Origin: CAWJPY01 sp963844865
GTDB taxonomy: Bacteria; Acidobacteriota; Thermoanaerobaculia; Thermoanaerobaculales; Sulfomarinibacteraceae
Direction: 5' to 3'
Assembly: GCA_963844865.1 (NCBI GenBank)
Contig: CAWJPY010000021.1
Location: forward strand, 186,001 to 250,000
Length of the DNA: 64,000 nt
Numbering within the stretch: position 1 is the stretch's first letter; the number at the start of each line of letters is the position of its first letter. The translations under genes were made by a program, and so were the position numbers. The notes below the pieces were generated by a model. It ran no database searches. It saw only the letters and a list, made by a program, of their open reading frames with translations, and was not told the origin of the DNA. This document shows, piece by piece, positions 1-7,814 of this stretch.

Positions 1-417
1 GAAGAAGATTTCGCAGACGTCGCCGGCCGCGCCGCCCGAGTCGGCCAAATAGACGCAGGGGTACCCGTCCGACAGAATGGACGGGTCGATCTCCATCACC
101 CACACCTGGTCGCCCGACTCGCTGACGTCGATGGTGATCGCGTAGGCGTCGGCCTGCCGCACGAGGGTGTCAGAGGAAGTCCCGGCGTCGGTGTCGGCGT
201 ACACGGGGCACGCGACGGTAACGGCGGCGTTGCTGGACGCGCCCACGCCCATGGCCTCATAGAGACTCAGCACGAGGTCGCCCGTGCCGCCGCTGCCGGA
301 GTAGCTGATGAGGAAGGCCCCATGCTGGAAATTGGACATGTCCACCACGTCGCAATCGACGGCGTTCCCCGCTGACGAGTTGAGGCGAGTGATCTTGAAG
401 GTTTCAGAGAAGTCCAT
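1..417 (-). CDS. phage structural protein, partial (runs off the left edge)
   Basis: Reading minus from an ATG at 417 gives 139 codons open to the window edge, starting MDFSETFKITRLNSSAG. A strong ribosome site (GGAGGTGAAGC) lies directly before the ATG. The gene follows the capsid gene by 12 nt in the same direction. The visible part is rich in Ser, Gly, Asp and Val, with no membrane segment or signal peptide, as expected for a beta-rich virion protein. Position after an HK97-type capsid gene suggests a head decoration, head-completion or head-tail joining role, but I recognise no family; the role is inferred from position only. Confidence 0.7.
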   Translation of the reverse strand, partial: MDFSETFKITRLNSSAGNAVDCDVVDMSNFQHGAFLISYSGSGGTGDLVLSLYEAMGVGASSNAAVTVACPVYADTDAGTSSDTLVRQADAYAITIDVSESGDQVWVMEIDPSILSDGYPCVYLADSGGAAGDVCEIFF

Positions 418-429
418 GCTTCACCTCCC

Positions 430-1743
430 CTACGCTCTCTCGTCGAGCTTGACGAACGGCGAGAGGGTGTCGGTTCCGTTCACCGGGGTAACGGCAGAGT
501 CGAGGAGCGGCTGGCCGTCAATGCGAACGATTGCGCGATACGCTGCCCGATCAGTGGTCCAGTGGACGTGTTCGCTGCGGTCGATGCGGACTTCCTGAGC
601 AACGGCAGCGCCGTACCAGGACAGGTCCGCAAACCACACGTCCCCGGTGTCGCCGAGCGGCTTGCACTTCTCGCTGATGATTACCGGCCTGTTGTAGATC
701 AGCAGGCCGCCGCTATCCCGCATGATGGGGTAGGCGCTGCCGCCGGTGCCGACGGTGAGGCTCAGGGTGAGCAACTCAGGAATGGTGGAAGGGTGGACAA
801 TCCACACGGCGTTGGCGACGCTCGCCGGCAGCATTCGCGAGTACATTTTCGCGAGATTCGTAAGCGTCAAAGTATCCGCAAGCTGCGAATCTTCCTTCGC
901 TACCGACACGACGCAATCGCCATTCAGGATGCCGAGCGGCCGGCCGGCGCCGCTGCCCTCGAACATCGCGAGATCGATGTTGAAGCTGATCGCCTTCGCG
1001 AGAGCGCCGCGCAGGTAACCCGCGTAGCCCGAGAAGCTGTCCTGCTCCAGCTCCCGCGTTACCGAGGTCGCGATGACGAGCTTGTGCGGCTTGAGCTCCA
1101 CCTGGCGCATGTCGGCGTCGCTCTCGGAGATGGTGCCGCGCTCGGCGGTCCAAGCTGCGGTGAAGCCGCCATAGAGCGAACTCGAGTGATCGGAGCCGTT
1201 CCACCCGGGAACCTTGAGGCTGCCGGCGTTGGTGATCGGCCAAACCTGGCAGCGCGGCCGGATTACCTCGGCCTCGAGCCCGGGATCAAGCATCTGGGCA
1301 GCGAACGCCTCGGGCACGAGGAATCCGCCGTCACTTCCCGGGCTGGTGCCCATGCTGCGAAGGTCGCGCATGCGGCGGTCGCTCGGGTCGTTTTCAAAAT
1401 GCCAGACGAATTGCTCCCAATCATCGAAGCCGTGACGGTCCAGCTCGCGACCGTCGCCGGCGAACATGCCCGCCCAGGTGCGCGACTCGGCAGGGCCGAC
1501 CACGGAGTCACGAGTTGCCGGAACGGCCAGCTCGTGGCCCCGGGCGAAACCGCCAAACCCCGCCGGGTTGGGACAGTTTTGGAGCGCCTCCTCGCGGGCG
1601 ATCTCGTCCTTGAGTGTGCGCGTCCGCGCCACCAGGTCATCGAATTCCGCCGTGGTCTCAGACGTAAGGCCGGCGTCGTGGATGTCTTCGAGCCGTCGAA
1701 CGGCCTCGCGGTACTCCCTCCGGAGTCTTTCTAACTTGTTCAC
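430..1743 (-). CDS. HK97-family phage major capsid protein
   Basis: 437 aa, forms the icosahedral head. Residues 1-60 are a charged coiled coil starting VNKLERLRREYREAV, the usual scaffolding (delta) region of HK97 gp5-type proteins. The fold region begins near residue 100 (GTSPGSDGGFLVPEAF) and contains the family's GSGAGRPLGILN segment in its middle. GTG at 1743 was chosen over an upstream ATG at 1800 because GGAAAGG sits just before it and the coiled coil begins there. Length is normal for the family. Upstream, 430 bp of apparently non-coding DNA separates it from the rest of the phage operon, where portal and protease genes would be expected. Family assignment is firm; whether the protein is still made is unknown. 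Confidence 0.92.
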   Translation of the reverse strand: MNKLERLRREYREAVRRLEDIHDAGLTSETTAEFDDLVARTRTLKDEIAREEALQNCPNPAGFGGFARGHELAVPATRDSVVGPAESRTWAGMFAGDGRELDRHGFDDWEQFVWHFENDPSDRRMRDLRSMGTSPGSDGGFLVPEAFAAQMLDPGLEAEVIRPRCQVWPITNAGSLKVPGWNGSDHSSSLYGGFTAAWTAERGTISESDADMRQVELKPHKLVIATSVTRELEQDSFSGYAGYLRGALAKAISFNIDLAMFEGSGAGRPLGILNGDCVVSVAKEDSQLADTLTLTNLAKMYSRMLPASVANAVWIVHPSTIPELLTLSLTVGTGGSAYPIMRDSGGLLIYNRPVIISEKCKPLGDTGDVWFADLSWYGAAVAQEVRIDRSEHVHWTTDRAAYRAIVRIDGQPLLDSAVTPVNGTDTLSPFVKLDERA

Positions 1744-2172
1744 GGTAGGACCTTTCCGCCGGTCCGGAAACGCAAAGCGCGACGGACCGACAAGGCACAT
1801 CTGCAGCGTTCGCTCAGATGTGGTTGTCGGACCCGCCGCGACTCCAGCCGGGGCAGTCGGCCCTACAGGTTCAAGGTCGGGGCGGTGCTTGGCTCCTGCC
1901 GCTTGCCGCCCCCGAATCGACTTGGCCGCTTACCCGGGGCTCCAGCCCTCGGGGGTCACAGCCAATCAGCGATGTGAGGCGACCGCCGGGAGGAGACCCG
2001 CAGTCGGTGGAGAGGAGCGAGCCATGAACGAGCCCGCCGCCGGAGGTACATCACGGCGAACACCGACGCGGCACCGGCATTGCCTCACGAGGATCAGGTG
2101 ATGGAAGGGGGCGAGTCGCCCCGCCCCCAGCCCGACACCAGACCCTACAACCATTTTCCCACGGGGTGGGAT
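1744..2172. other. 430-bp gap without a convincing gene, hairpin-rich
   Basis: Neither strand has an ORF that looks coded; a 62-aa minus frame at 1966-2154 and a 25-aa plus frame at 2024 have no phage-like features. Several short dyads are present, for example GGGCTGGAGCCC read minus near 1945, flanked by CCG/CGG. In a normal siphophage the large terminase, portal and protease genes would lie between TerS and capsid. The gap could be a deletion scar, a long leader for the capsid transcript, or a structured RNA. Confidence 0.4.
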
Positions 2173-2391
2173 TTACTCAAGCCCCACAGGGGGCACGATG
2201 CCGCATTGCTTCATGAGCGCCCTGTCCTGCCGACGGTCCATCTCGGCAGCAACCTCACGCATGAGGGTCAAGAGTTCATGGATCAGCTCGCCGTCGTCGT
2301 CGGCCTCGGCTTCCCGCAGCACGGCGCGCAGATGCCGCGATGCCGCGATCAGCTTCCTGTTGGAGAAGGCTTTCACGTCAAGGTCACTCAT
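2173..2391 (-). CDS. small helical phage protein, unknown
   Basis: 72 aa, almost entirely helix-forming and charged (MSDLDVKAFSNRKLIAASRH), no cysteines or membrane segment. Its ATG overlaps the stop of the upstream gene by 4 nt, so it is probably translated by coupling. It is the last gene before the 430-bp gap upstream of the capsid gene. I recognise no family. Confidence 0.6.
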   Translation of the reverse strand: MSDLDVKAFSNRKLIAASRHLRAVLREAEADDDGELIHELLTLMREVAAEMDRRQDRALMKQCGIVPPVGLE

Positions 2392-2663
2392 ACAACACCC
2401 CCGATCCCGTGCTCGGCGAGGACCCGCTGCCGCTCGGCTGCGTCTTCGGGCTCATGGCCCAGGCCGGAATCGAAGTACCACCAGCAGGCCGGCATCTGGC
2501 CGGGATTGCACGCGGCAATCACCTCGTCACGGTGCGCCTTCCACAACTCGCGGTACTCGGCGACACGCTCGGGGGTCATGCCCTCCGGTGAGGAGCACAG
2601 CAGCTCCAGCAACCACTCGAACGTCAAAGGCGACGTCGCATTGGCCCTACTAATCAACCTCAT
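2388..2663 (-). CDS. phage protein with PGQxPxxWWxxD-type motif
   Basis: 91 aa from the ATG at 2663, which has GGGGGAG just before it; an in-frame ATG at 2678 is possible but lies within that ribosome site. The centre reads NPGQMPACWWYFD and the end GHEPEDAAERQRVL. Small phage proteins with an 'NPG-x-RP-x-WW' stretch and a following 'E-x-E-x-LxxHGL' tail occur near terminase genes in many siphophages; I see the resemblance but cannot name the family. Overlaps both neighbours, so part of one operon. Function unknown. Confidence 0.55.
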   Translation of the reverse strand: MRLISRANATSPLTFEWLLELLCSSPEGMTPERVAEYRELWKAHRDEVIAACNPGQMPACWWYFDSGLGHEPEDAAERQRVLAEHGIGGVV

Positions 2664-2850
2664 CGTCTCCCCCTTCAATGGGCGGCTCGCCGTGGATTGC
2701 CACGTACTCGGCCCGGGTCAAGCGAACACCCTTCCCACGAGCGCCGCCGGTCCAGAATTCACCTTCCCCGGGCTGATCCAACAGCATTTTTTGCCAGAAC
2801 GTCAGCTCGGCCCATCCCGGGACACCGTCGTCATTCTTTCGGAGTTTCAC
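2650..2850 (-). CDS. small phage protein, unknown
   Basis: 66 aa, MKLRKNDDGVPGWAELTFWQ start, with a Trp/Phe-rich first half and an acidic tail (EGGDDEVD). It overlaps the end of the TerS-like gene by 4 nt and the start of the next gene by 14 nt, typical of a tightly packed phage operon. No recognised domain. Confidence 0.55.
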   Translation of the reverse strand: MKLRKNDDGVPGWAELTFWQKMLLDQPGEGEFWTGGARGKGVRLTRAEYVAIHGEPPIEGGDDEVD

Positions 2851-3185
2851 AGTAGGCCCTTCCCCCCCGGCCGGCGGCCGAGTGGCTTTGGTGGCTCGGG
2901 CTCTTCCAGCCCCAACTCGCGGAAGAGCATTCGAAATTGGCTCCGGGCGTCACGCTCGGCCGCGAGGAGAGGATGAGCGCGGCTCTGGTCAAAGCGATCC
3001 AGGACCACCAGCCCCTCGGCCTCGATCACGGCGCGGCACTCCTCGGCCCGATCCAGCGCCCGGCATGCCTGCTCGAGTACATCGAGTGCCGGGTCGGGCA
3101 CGCCGTAGGCACCCGTGATTCGGCCCCAGAATCGGCGTCCAGGAACCCCCAGGCCGGCCGGTGCGCGTGGTTTCTTGTTCGGCAT
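2847..3185 (-). CDS. phage terminase small subunit-like protein (P27 type)
   Basis: 112 aa starting MPNKKPRAPAGLGVPGRRFW. Basic N-terminus, then a helical body (DPALDVLEQACRALDRAEEC) and a proline/glycine-rich basic tail (LGRRPGGKGLL). This is the pattern of P27-family TerS proteins (PAPPxxLGxxGRxFW near the start, central LLxxxCxxLDR helix), which recognise packaging sites on phage DNA and load the large subunit. The ATG at 3185 has a near-perfect GGAGGTG before it; the longer frame to 3221 has none. No large-subunit gene follows: the next genes are three small ORFs and then the capsid. Confidence 0.7.
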   Translation of the reverse strand: MPNKKPRAPAGLGVPGRRFWGRITGAYGVPDPALDVLEQACRALDRAEECRAVIEAEGLVVLDRFDQSRAHPLLAAERDARSQFRMLFRELGLEEPEPPKPLGRRPGGKGLL

Positions 3186-3287
3186 CACACCTCCAAATTT
3201 CTCAAAGGCTTTTGAATTCATTATTCGTGTTCCCTCAACGCGCCGCTCGCGGGTCGAGGCGCTCGAACACTTGACCGGCCCCTTGCC

Positions 3288-3518
3288 CTACCACGCATCG
3301 CCGTTGTCCTCGCCGTCCAGCTCGCCACCGGTCGGCCGACCGTCCGCACGCTCAAGCGTCGCAGTCGGCCAGCAGTTGCACACCTCGCCATCGAACACCG
3401 CGCAGTCCTTGCGGTGCCTCACCACGACGCGCACCCTGTCGTTGGGGTCATCCACCCACTCGCTCATGTCGCCCAGGGCAGCCGCCGGGGGGGCTCGCTT
3501 GAATCCTTCATCGTTCAT
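3288..3518 (-). CDS. small Cys-containing phage protein, unknown
   Basis: 76 aa with a central segment HRKDCAVFDGEVCNCW carrying three cysteines and a histidine, possibly a small metal site. The start overlaps the end of the upstream gene (ATGAATGAACGATGA), with GAGGTGATGA as ribosome site. The C-terminal third is Gly/Asp-rich. Family not recognised. About 100 nt separate it from the TerS-like gene. Confidence 0.5.
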   Translation of the reverse strand: MNDEGFKRAPPAAALGDMSEWVDDPNDRVRVVVRHRKDCAVFDGEVCNCWPTATLERADGRPTGGELDGEDNGDAW

Positions 3519-4017
3519 TCATCACCTCGTCATCGTCCACCCCAGGCCGGGGCGGGGGGGAGGAGGGGGTGCGGGGGTATAGGGCAGGGTCTACTAGGTC
3601 CAGGTCCCCGTCGCAGTCGGTCTCCTCCTCATCCAAACCATCTAGGTCATCCTCGGCAGGCGGGGTAACACGGTGCCTACGGTGGGTCTCCCTGCGGTCC
3701 TCGGGCAGCACCACGAACCGGCGTCGCTCCAGAGGCTCGTCCCGGGGTTCGATGCAGGCACGTACCAGGGCACCCACCAGCTCCGGGCGGTGAACCGTAT
3801 GCCCGTTGTAGGTGCTCATCGGGTCCAGGCTGCGCACCATGCCCCGGATCGCCGCGCCGGCGTCCTCGTCTTCAAAACTGTCCACCACCTCAATCACCGC
3901 TTCCATGAAAGAGCGGGGCGAGCGGCAGCCGAGAAGGTCGATAGTGTTCTCGCCGTCATAGAGCTCACCCCTGATGGGGATGAGTCGCCAGCATCCGAAG
4001 GTGGGCGGTTCAGCCAC
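3508..4017 (-). CDS. acidic phage protein, unknown
   Basis: 169 aa from GTG at 4017 (GGGGAAG before it). The first 110 residues look globular (MAEPPTFGCWRLIPIRGELY; a helical FMEAVIEVVDSFEDEDAGAA stretch); the remainder is low-complexity, acidic and proline-rich. Overlaps the upstream gene by 8 nt and the downstream gene by 11 nt. The DEED-rich tail recalls small DNA-mimic or recombination-accessory proteins, but this is only an impression. Confidence 0.5.
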   Translation of the reverse strand: MAEPPTFGCWRLIPIRGELYDGENTIDLLGCRSPRSFMEAVIEVVDSFEDEDAGAAIRGMVRSLDPMSTYNGHTVHRPELVGALVRACIEPRDEPLERRRFVVLPEDRRETHRRHRVTPPAEDDLDGLDEEETDCDGDLDLVDPALYPRTPSSPPPRPGVDDDEVMNER

Positions 4018-4210
4018 GGGTCTTCCCCTTTCTCGCCAGGTGTGCGCCGAGGGTACGCCGCAGCAGCGCGGCCCCCAGGAGGCGAGACTGCGCGTCCTGC
4101 ACAGCGGGGACGTCTCCGGTGCGCTCGCCGGCCCTGATCCGCCACATCAGTTTCCGGCAGTGCCAGTCCAGGGTTGCTATCCAGTGGGAAATACTCAGGG
4201 TGTCACGCAT
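4010..4210 (-). CDS. small basic helical phage protein, unknown
   Basis: 66 aa, strongly basic and helical (SHWIATLDWHCRKLMWRIRA). AGGAGG precedes the ATG. It overlaps the end of the DnaB gene by 8 nt and the next gene by 8 nt, so it belongs to the replication operon. The charge pattern fits a nucleic-acid-associated protein; no family recognised. Confidence 0.5.
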   Translation of the reverse strand: MRDTLSISHWIATLDWHCRKLMWRIRAGERTGDVPAVQDAQSRLLGAALLRRTLGAHLARKGKTRG

Positions 4211-5501
4211 GGGGGCCTCCTGTGCCCGCGATGTTTCGGAACCGGAGCCGCGACCCGTCCCAGGCGATACGCAGGCGGCCGCATGGCCCTTGCCTGTTCT
4301 TCGCCACCGTCAGGATGGCTGTATCCGACTCCTCGTCTTGTTCGATCAGCAGCACGGCGTCGGCGTCCTGCTCCAGCGCCCCCGACTCGCGGAGGTCGGA
4401 CAGGCTCGGCCCACGTCCGCCTTCCCGCCGGCGAAGCTGACTCAGCGCCAAGACAGGAACGTCAAGCTGCAGTGCGATAGCTCGCAGGCCGTGGCTGATC
4501 TCGCTCACTTCCTGCTCGCGGGTGCGGTTGCGACTCGTGGGGGTGGCGAGCTGCAGATAGTCCACCACCAGCAGGCCGAGCCCTTGACGGGCCTTGAGCC
4601 GCCGAGCGTGCAAGGCCAGGTGGGCCACGGTGGCGCCGGATGCCTCTAGGAAGTAGACGGGCAGGTCCGACAGCGCGGCCCCGGCCTTGTCCAAGGCCGC
4701 TACCTCGTCCCGGGTGAGCTGCCCACGCTGCAGCCGTGGAACCGGCGCGACCCGTGCGGCGAGCGAGCGATAGGCGAGCTGTTGCGGGCTCATCTCGTAC
4801 GACGCGACTAGCACCGGCTGCCCACCCGCCGCGACGTGCTCGGCGACTTGGAGCGCCAGCGCCGACTTCCCGGAGCCCGTGTCGCCGGCGAGCACGGTCT
4901 GCGTCCCAGGGGCGATGATGAGCGTTTCGTCTAGGACGGTGAGTCCGGTCAACACCTGGCGGGGGTCGCCCTTCCCGGTGGTGTGCCGCTCGCGGATGGT
5001 CTCGGCGGCCTGCCCCACCACCTGCCCCATGGTCTGCAGCCCATCATCGGCAGCGGCCATCTCGAGGTCGGCGAGGCGCGCCTGCAGGCTGGGGATCAGC
5101 TCGGCCGCGGTGCGGGTGCTGCCTAGCGCTGCCTGCAGGATGTCATTCACCCGCCGGCGGTCGTGATGGTCGCGGACGATGGCTGCGTAGTGGAGCACGT
5201 TGGCGACGTCGGGGAGCACGTCCACCAGGTGCGACAGGAAGGCGGCACCGCCCGCGCGCTCGGCCTGCCCTTGTGCCCGCAGGTGGCTGCTTAGGCTAAC
5301 CAAGTCGGGCGCGATGCCGCGCTGGTGGAGTTCCAGGCACGCGCCGTACACTGCGCGGTGCTGCTCCAAGTAGAACGCTTCCACGGGCAGGCGGTCGGCC
5401 ACCTCCGACAGCGCGTCGGGATCCAGGAGGATCGCACCCAGGACCGCGCCCTCGGCATCGGGGTCGTGCGGCACCAGGTCGGCGAGCACAGGCGCGCTCA
5501 T
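4203..5501 (-). CDS. dnaB: DnaB-type replicative helicase (phage)
   Basis: 432 aa hexameric replicative helicase that would unwind the element's replication fork. The N-terminal DnaB domain is intact (PHDPDAEGAVLGAILLDPDA). The RecA-like core has Walker A GDTGSGKSALAL, Walker B LLVVDYLQL and the H4-type RESGALEQDADAVLLI segment. ATG at 5501 is chosen because GGGGGTGGGGC precedes it and it overlaps the upstream stop as ATGA; the frame extends to 5522 without a better start. Together with the preceding loader-like gene it gives the element its own fork assembly. The length is slightly short of chromosomal DnaB (about 450-470 aa). Confidence 0.93.
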   Translation of the reverse strand: MSAPVLADLVPHDPDAEGAVLGAILLDPDALSEVADRLPVEAFYLEQHRAVYGACLELHQRGIAPDLVSLSSHLRAQGQAERAGGAAFLSHLVDVLPDVANVLHYAAIVRDHHDRRRVNDILQAALGSTRTAAELIPSLQARLADLEMAAADDGLQTMGQVVGQAAETIRERHTTGKGDPRQVLTGLTVLDETLIIAPGTQTVLAGDTGSGKSALALQVAEHVAAGGQPVLVASYEMSPQQLAYRSLAARVAPVPRLQRGQLTRDEVAALDKAGAALSDLPVYFLEASGATVAHLALHARRLKARQGLGLLVVDYLQLATPTSRNRTREQEVSEISHGLRAIALQLDVPVLALSQLRRREGGRGPSLSDLRESGALEQDADAVLLIEQDEESDTAILTVAKNRQGPCGRLRIAWDGSRLRFRNIAGTGGPHA

Positions 5502-6310
5502 GCCCCACCCCCATCGAGCCACGGCAGCTCACGGGCCGGCCGCTCGGTCTGTTCGTCGGCGAGTTCATCCTCCCAACAGCGGCCGTTCAACCACGTGCTC
5601 GCGTGCGGAATTTTGTCCTTCGGGCGCGCCTGTCGCTTCCACAGCGCGGCGTGGTCAGGGATTGCCGCCAGTGCGGCATCTTGCATGTCGTTCGTCAAGC
5701 GCAGCCACACCTCGGCGGCAGCCTGCTTACTCACCTTCCGCGGATACAGCGCCCAGAAGGTGGCAAAGCACTCGCCCGCCTCGGCGGCAAAGTCGCGCCC
5801 TGCCTTGGGGGTCTTCTTCTTCGCACCAGACACGCTCGGTCGCCCGCTAGGGTGATCATGTGTATTGTCCGTCCGTACGTCCGTCCGTTCGTACGTAGGC
5901 GTGGACGTCCTTCGGACGTCCTTTGGATGTCCTTCGGACGGGATGGGGACGTCCTCCGTGGTGCTCTGACGCTCCACACGCTTGCGGTCGCGGTCCCGCC
6001 GGCGGCGGTCTACTAGGACGGCTTGAGCCTCCCAGCCAAGCACCTCGAGACGCCCGTCAACCTCAACCAGAGCACCAGCATCAAGGGCAGCGCGCAGGAA
6101 CGTGTCGGCGTCTCCCGACCACCCAGCCGCCCGAGCGATTGCAGCGTGCGACAGCTCGGACAGGTTGCCGTCAGGGGTGAAGCGGGCAGCCGTTCCTGTC
6201 AACCTGACGATGATTCCCAGCGCCGCGACGTCATCAACGCTTAGGCGCTCGGCGAGGTCCCAGATAGCAGGATGGTCTGGGAGGTCGCAGTCGATGCGTA
6301 CCCACGTCAT
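5498..6310 (-). CDS. phage replication initiator / helicase-loader-like protein
   Basis: 270 aa starting MTWVRIDCDLPDHPAIWDLA. The first 120 residues look like a winged-helix replication-organiser domain (LAERLSVDDVAALGIIVRL, later LSHAAIARAAGWSGDADTFL). A basic linker (DRRRRDRDRKRVERQ) and a long Thr/Asp-rich spacer follow. The C-terminus has the FWALYPRKVSKQAAAEVW segment and PHASTWLNGRCWEDEL, found at the end of many phage replication proteins that work with DnaB or DnaC-type loaders. ATG at 6310 has GGGGGTGG before it and overlaps the upstream stop. Immediately precedes dnaB (4-nt overlap). Role is by family resemblance and position. Confidence 0.75.
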   Translation of the reverse strand: MTWVRIDCDLPDHPAIWDLAERLSVDDVAALGIIVRLTGTAARFTPDGNLSELSHAAIARAAGWSGDADTFLRAALDAGALVEVDGRLEVLGWEAQAVLVDRRRRDRDRKRVERQSTTEDVPIPSEGHPKDVRRTSTPTYERTDVRTDNTHDHPSGRPSVSGAKKKTPKAGRDFAAEAGECFATFWALYPRKVSKQAAAEVWLRLTNDMQDAALAAIPDHAALWKRQARPKDKIPHASTWLNGRCWEDELADEQTERPARELPWLDGGGA

Positions 6311-6615
6311 CGACCACCCCCAGGCCGACGCCGCCAGGCGGGATACTGCCCCACCGGCTCGCTCGTTGCCTCCCATCGTGGACAGGCTGGAGCCTCGGGA
6401 TAGCGGAGCAGACGGGCACGGTGGTGCTGGTGGTCGCCGTCCTCGTACTCGAGGAGGCTCAGACGACAGACACCTGGCTGCGATTCGTCACGGTCGCCGA
6501 GCCACCATGCACAGCCGATGCACACCTTCGGCTTTGTGGTGGTCGGTGGTCTCCAGCTCGGCCAGGTGTCCGACTTGCGATCCCTCCCGCAGCAGATGCG
6601 GGGGACGGTAGACAT
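6307..6615 (-). CDS. Cys-rich small phage protein (possible zinc site)
   Basis: 102 aa with VCIGCAWWLGDRD, then GVCRLSLLEYEDG, then ACPRWEA: two pairs of well-spaced cysteines plus His pairs, suggesting a zinc-ribbon-like fold. GGGGGCGGGT precedes the ATG and the stop overlaps the next start as ATGA. Sits between the HTH gene and the replication initiator. Family not recognised; DNA or RNA binding is inference. Confidence 0.55.
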   Translation of the reverse strand: MSTVPRICCGRDRKSDTWPSWRPPTTTKPKVCIGCAWWLGDRDESQPGVCRLSLLEYEDGDHQHHRARLLRYPEAPACPRWEATSEPVGQYPAWRRRPGGGR

Positions 6616-6624
6616 ACCCGCCCC

Positions 6625-6849
6625 CTATCGCTGCGAATCGCCGTCGGTCGCGGCCTCCGGGTCCTGTCGCTTGGACTCGAGCCAAGCGCGTACCTCGGCG
6701 ACGTCATAAAGGCACCGCCCACGTCGCCCGCCAGTGCGGTAAAATGGCGGCCCTAGACCGCGGCTGCGGTCACACCGAATGGCGGTCTGTGACTTCCTGA
6801 GAATCTTGGAGAGTTCTTTGGTTGTAATGAGGGTCGGATTGTCGGGCAT
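6625..6849 (-). CDS. AlpA/MerR-like helix-turn-helix protein
   Basis: 74 aa. Residues 6-58 form a compact winged HTH of the excisionase/AlpA type: LITTKELSKILRKSQTAIRC followed by GLGPPFYRTGGRRGRCLYDV and AEVRAWLESKR. Such proteins regulate integrase expression, excision or early phage transcription. It is the first gene after the control region (6850-7154) and heads the replication operon, so it could be the switch protein. GAGGACCG precedes the start. Confidence 0.8.
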   Translation of the reverse strand: MPDNPTLITTKELSKILRKSQTAIRCDRSRGLGPPFYRTGGRRGRCLYDVAEVRAWLESKRQDPEAATDGDSQR

Positions 6850-7154
6850 CGGTCCTCAGCCTTCCCCAGCATCACACTTGCCGTCGCCCCGCTCCCGGCG
6901 GCCCCTCCCAGGATGCCGGAAAGGTTGTGGTTGCCGATGCCGACGCGTGATTGAGCGGGAATCCGCGCCGTCGTTGTCTCCCGCGGCCCTGGGAACCGGT
7001 CCGCAGGTCCGGTCAATACCGGTCAATTCCAGTGTGACAAACTGTGAAGTCCCGCGTCAAATCGAGAGAACACAGGATTTAGTGTGTTTACACACGATAC
7101 TGTGGCTCAGTTGTAAAGAACTTGTAAAGGTGTCGGATCGCACCCACGGGCACG
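6850..7154. promoter_or_regulatory. prophage control region with repeats and operator-like dyads
   Basis: No gene on either strand. Three features stand out. At about 6996-7027 the hexamer CCGGTC occurs three times, twice as CCGGTCAAT at exactly 10-bp spacing. At 7083-7094 GTGTGTTTACAC is nearly self-complementary. At 7111-7130 TTGTAAAG occurs twice at 11-bp spacing. Such helically phased repeats fit binding sites for the HTH protein encoded next door or for a replication protein. Confidence 0.5.
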
Positions 7155-7177
7155 AAAAACCCTGGCACTCGCCGGGG
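7155..7177 (-). terminator. rho-independent terminator after the integrase operon
   Basis: Read minus, CCCCGGCGAGTGCCAGGG folds into a seven-pair stem with one mismatch and a GAGT loop and is followed by TTTTT. It lies about 25 nt after the stop of the 7203-7553 gene and separates the integrase operon from the replication operon. Confidence 0.65.
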
Positions 7178-7202
7178 CATGTTCGAACGTTGATGTCGCG
7201 GT

Positions 7203-7553
7203 CTACTGCGCTGCTCGATGTTCCCGGCATCGCACCTCAAGCTCACGCTCGAGGAACCGTGCCCTTTGCGCCATGCGCTCGGCGATACCCTGCACCTCAG
7301 AGGCGAGCCGCTGAATCTCGGTTGTCTGATACAGCAACCGCCCGCCCATGCCTTGCGATACAATCGGGCCGAGGACCGCTTCACGGTGGGCCTCAAGGTC
7401 GTCGGCGTTGCTTTGACGGGCGCGCCGGCGACCGCTTGTTTTCGGAAACTCTCTCATCCGCTGGTGGTAGAGACGGGCGCGGGCATCATCACCGCAGATA
7501 TGAGCGATCCACCTCAACCACCATGCCGGACCGTCTTTTCGGTGCCCGGTCAT
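7203..7553 (-). CDS. coiled-coil phage protein, unknown
   Basis: 116 aa from ATG at 7553 (GGGGGCAGATC before it; overlap ATGA with the upstream stop). N-terminal half has a tryptophan-rich start (GPAWWLRWIAHICGDDARAR); the C-terminal half is a long coiled coil (LLYQTTEIQRLASEVQGIAE). Transcribed after the integrase and before a terminator. No family recognised. Confidence 0.55.
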   Translation of the reverse strand: MTGHRKDGPAWWLRWIAHICGDDARARLYHQRMREFPKTSGRRRARQSNADDLEAHREAVLGPIVSQGMGGRLLYQTTEIQRLASEVQGIAERMAQRARFLERELEVRCREHRAAQ

Positions 7554-7768
7554 GATCTGCCCCCAATCAGCGCCCCGTCGATGGCCTGCGTTGCCGCCCG
7601 GATCGCCTCCTCCCGCTTGTGCAGGATTCGCGCGATGGCCTCGAGCTTGTGCGCCAGCTTGGCGGCCTCGGGCCACTCGGCGTACACAGCGAGTAGGTCG
7701 GCCTGCGCCCCCAGGGCGTCGGCGGCCGAGTTGATCTCTCCGAGTTGGTCATAGATTTCTGCGTCCAT
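7550..7768 (-). CDS. small helical phage protein, unknown
   Basis: 72 aa starting MDAEIYDQLGEINSAADALG; all helical, alanine-rich, no cysteines. A clear GGGAGG precedes the ATG at 7768; the longer frame to 7831 has no site. Lies 46 nt after the integrase gene and overlaps the next gene by 4 nt. Function unknown. Confidence 0.6.
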   Translation of the reverse strand: MDAEIYDQLGEINSAADALGAQADLLAVYAEWPEAAKLAHKLEAIARILHKREEAIRAATQAIDGALIGGRS

Positions 7769-7814
7769 CGTTCCTCCCGTGTCGTGCGGCCGGAGCCGCG
7801 TTAACCGTGTACGG

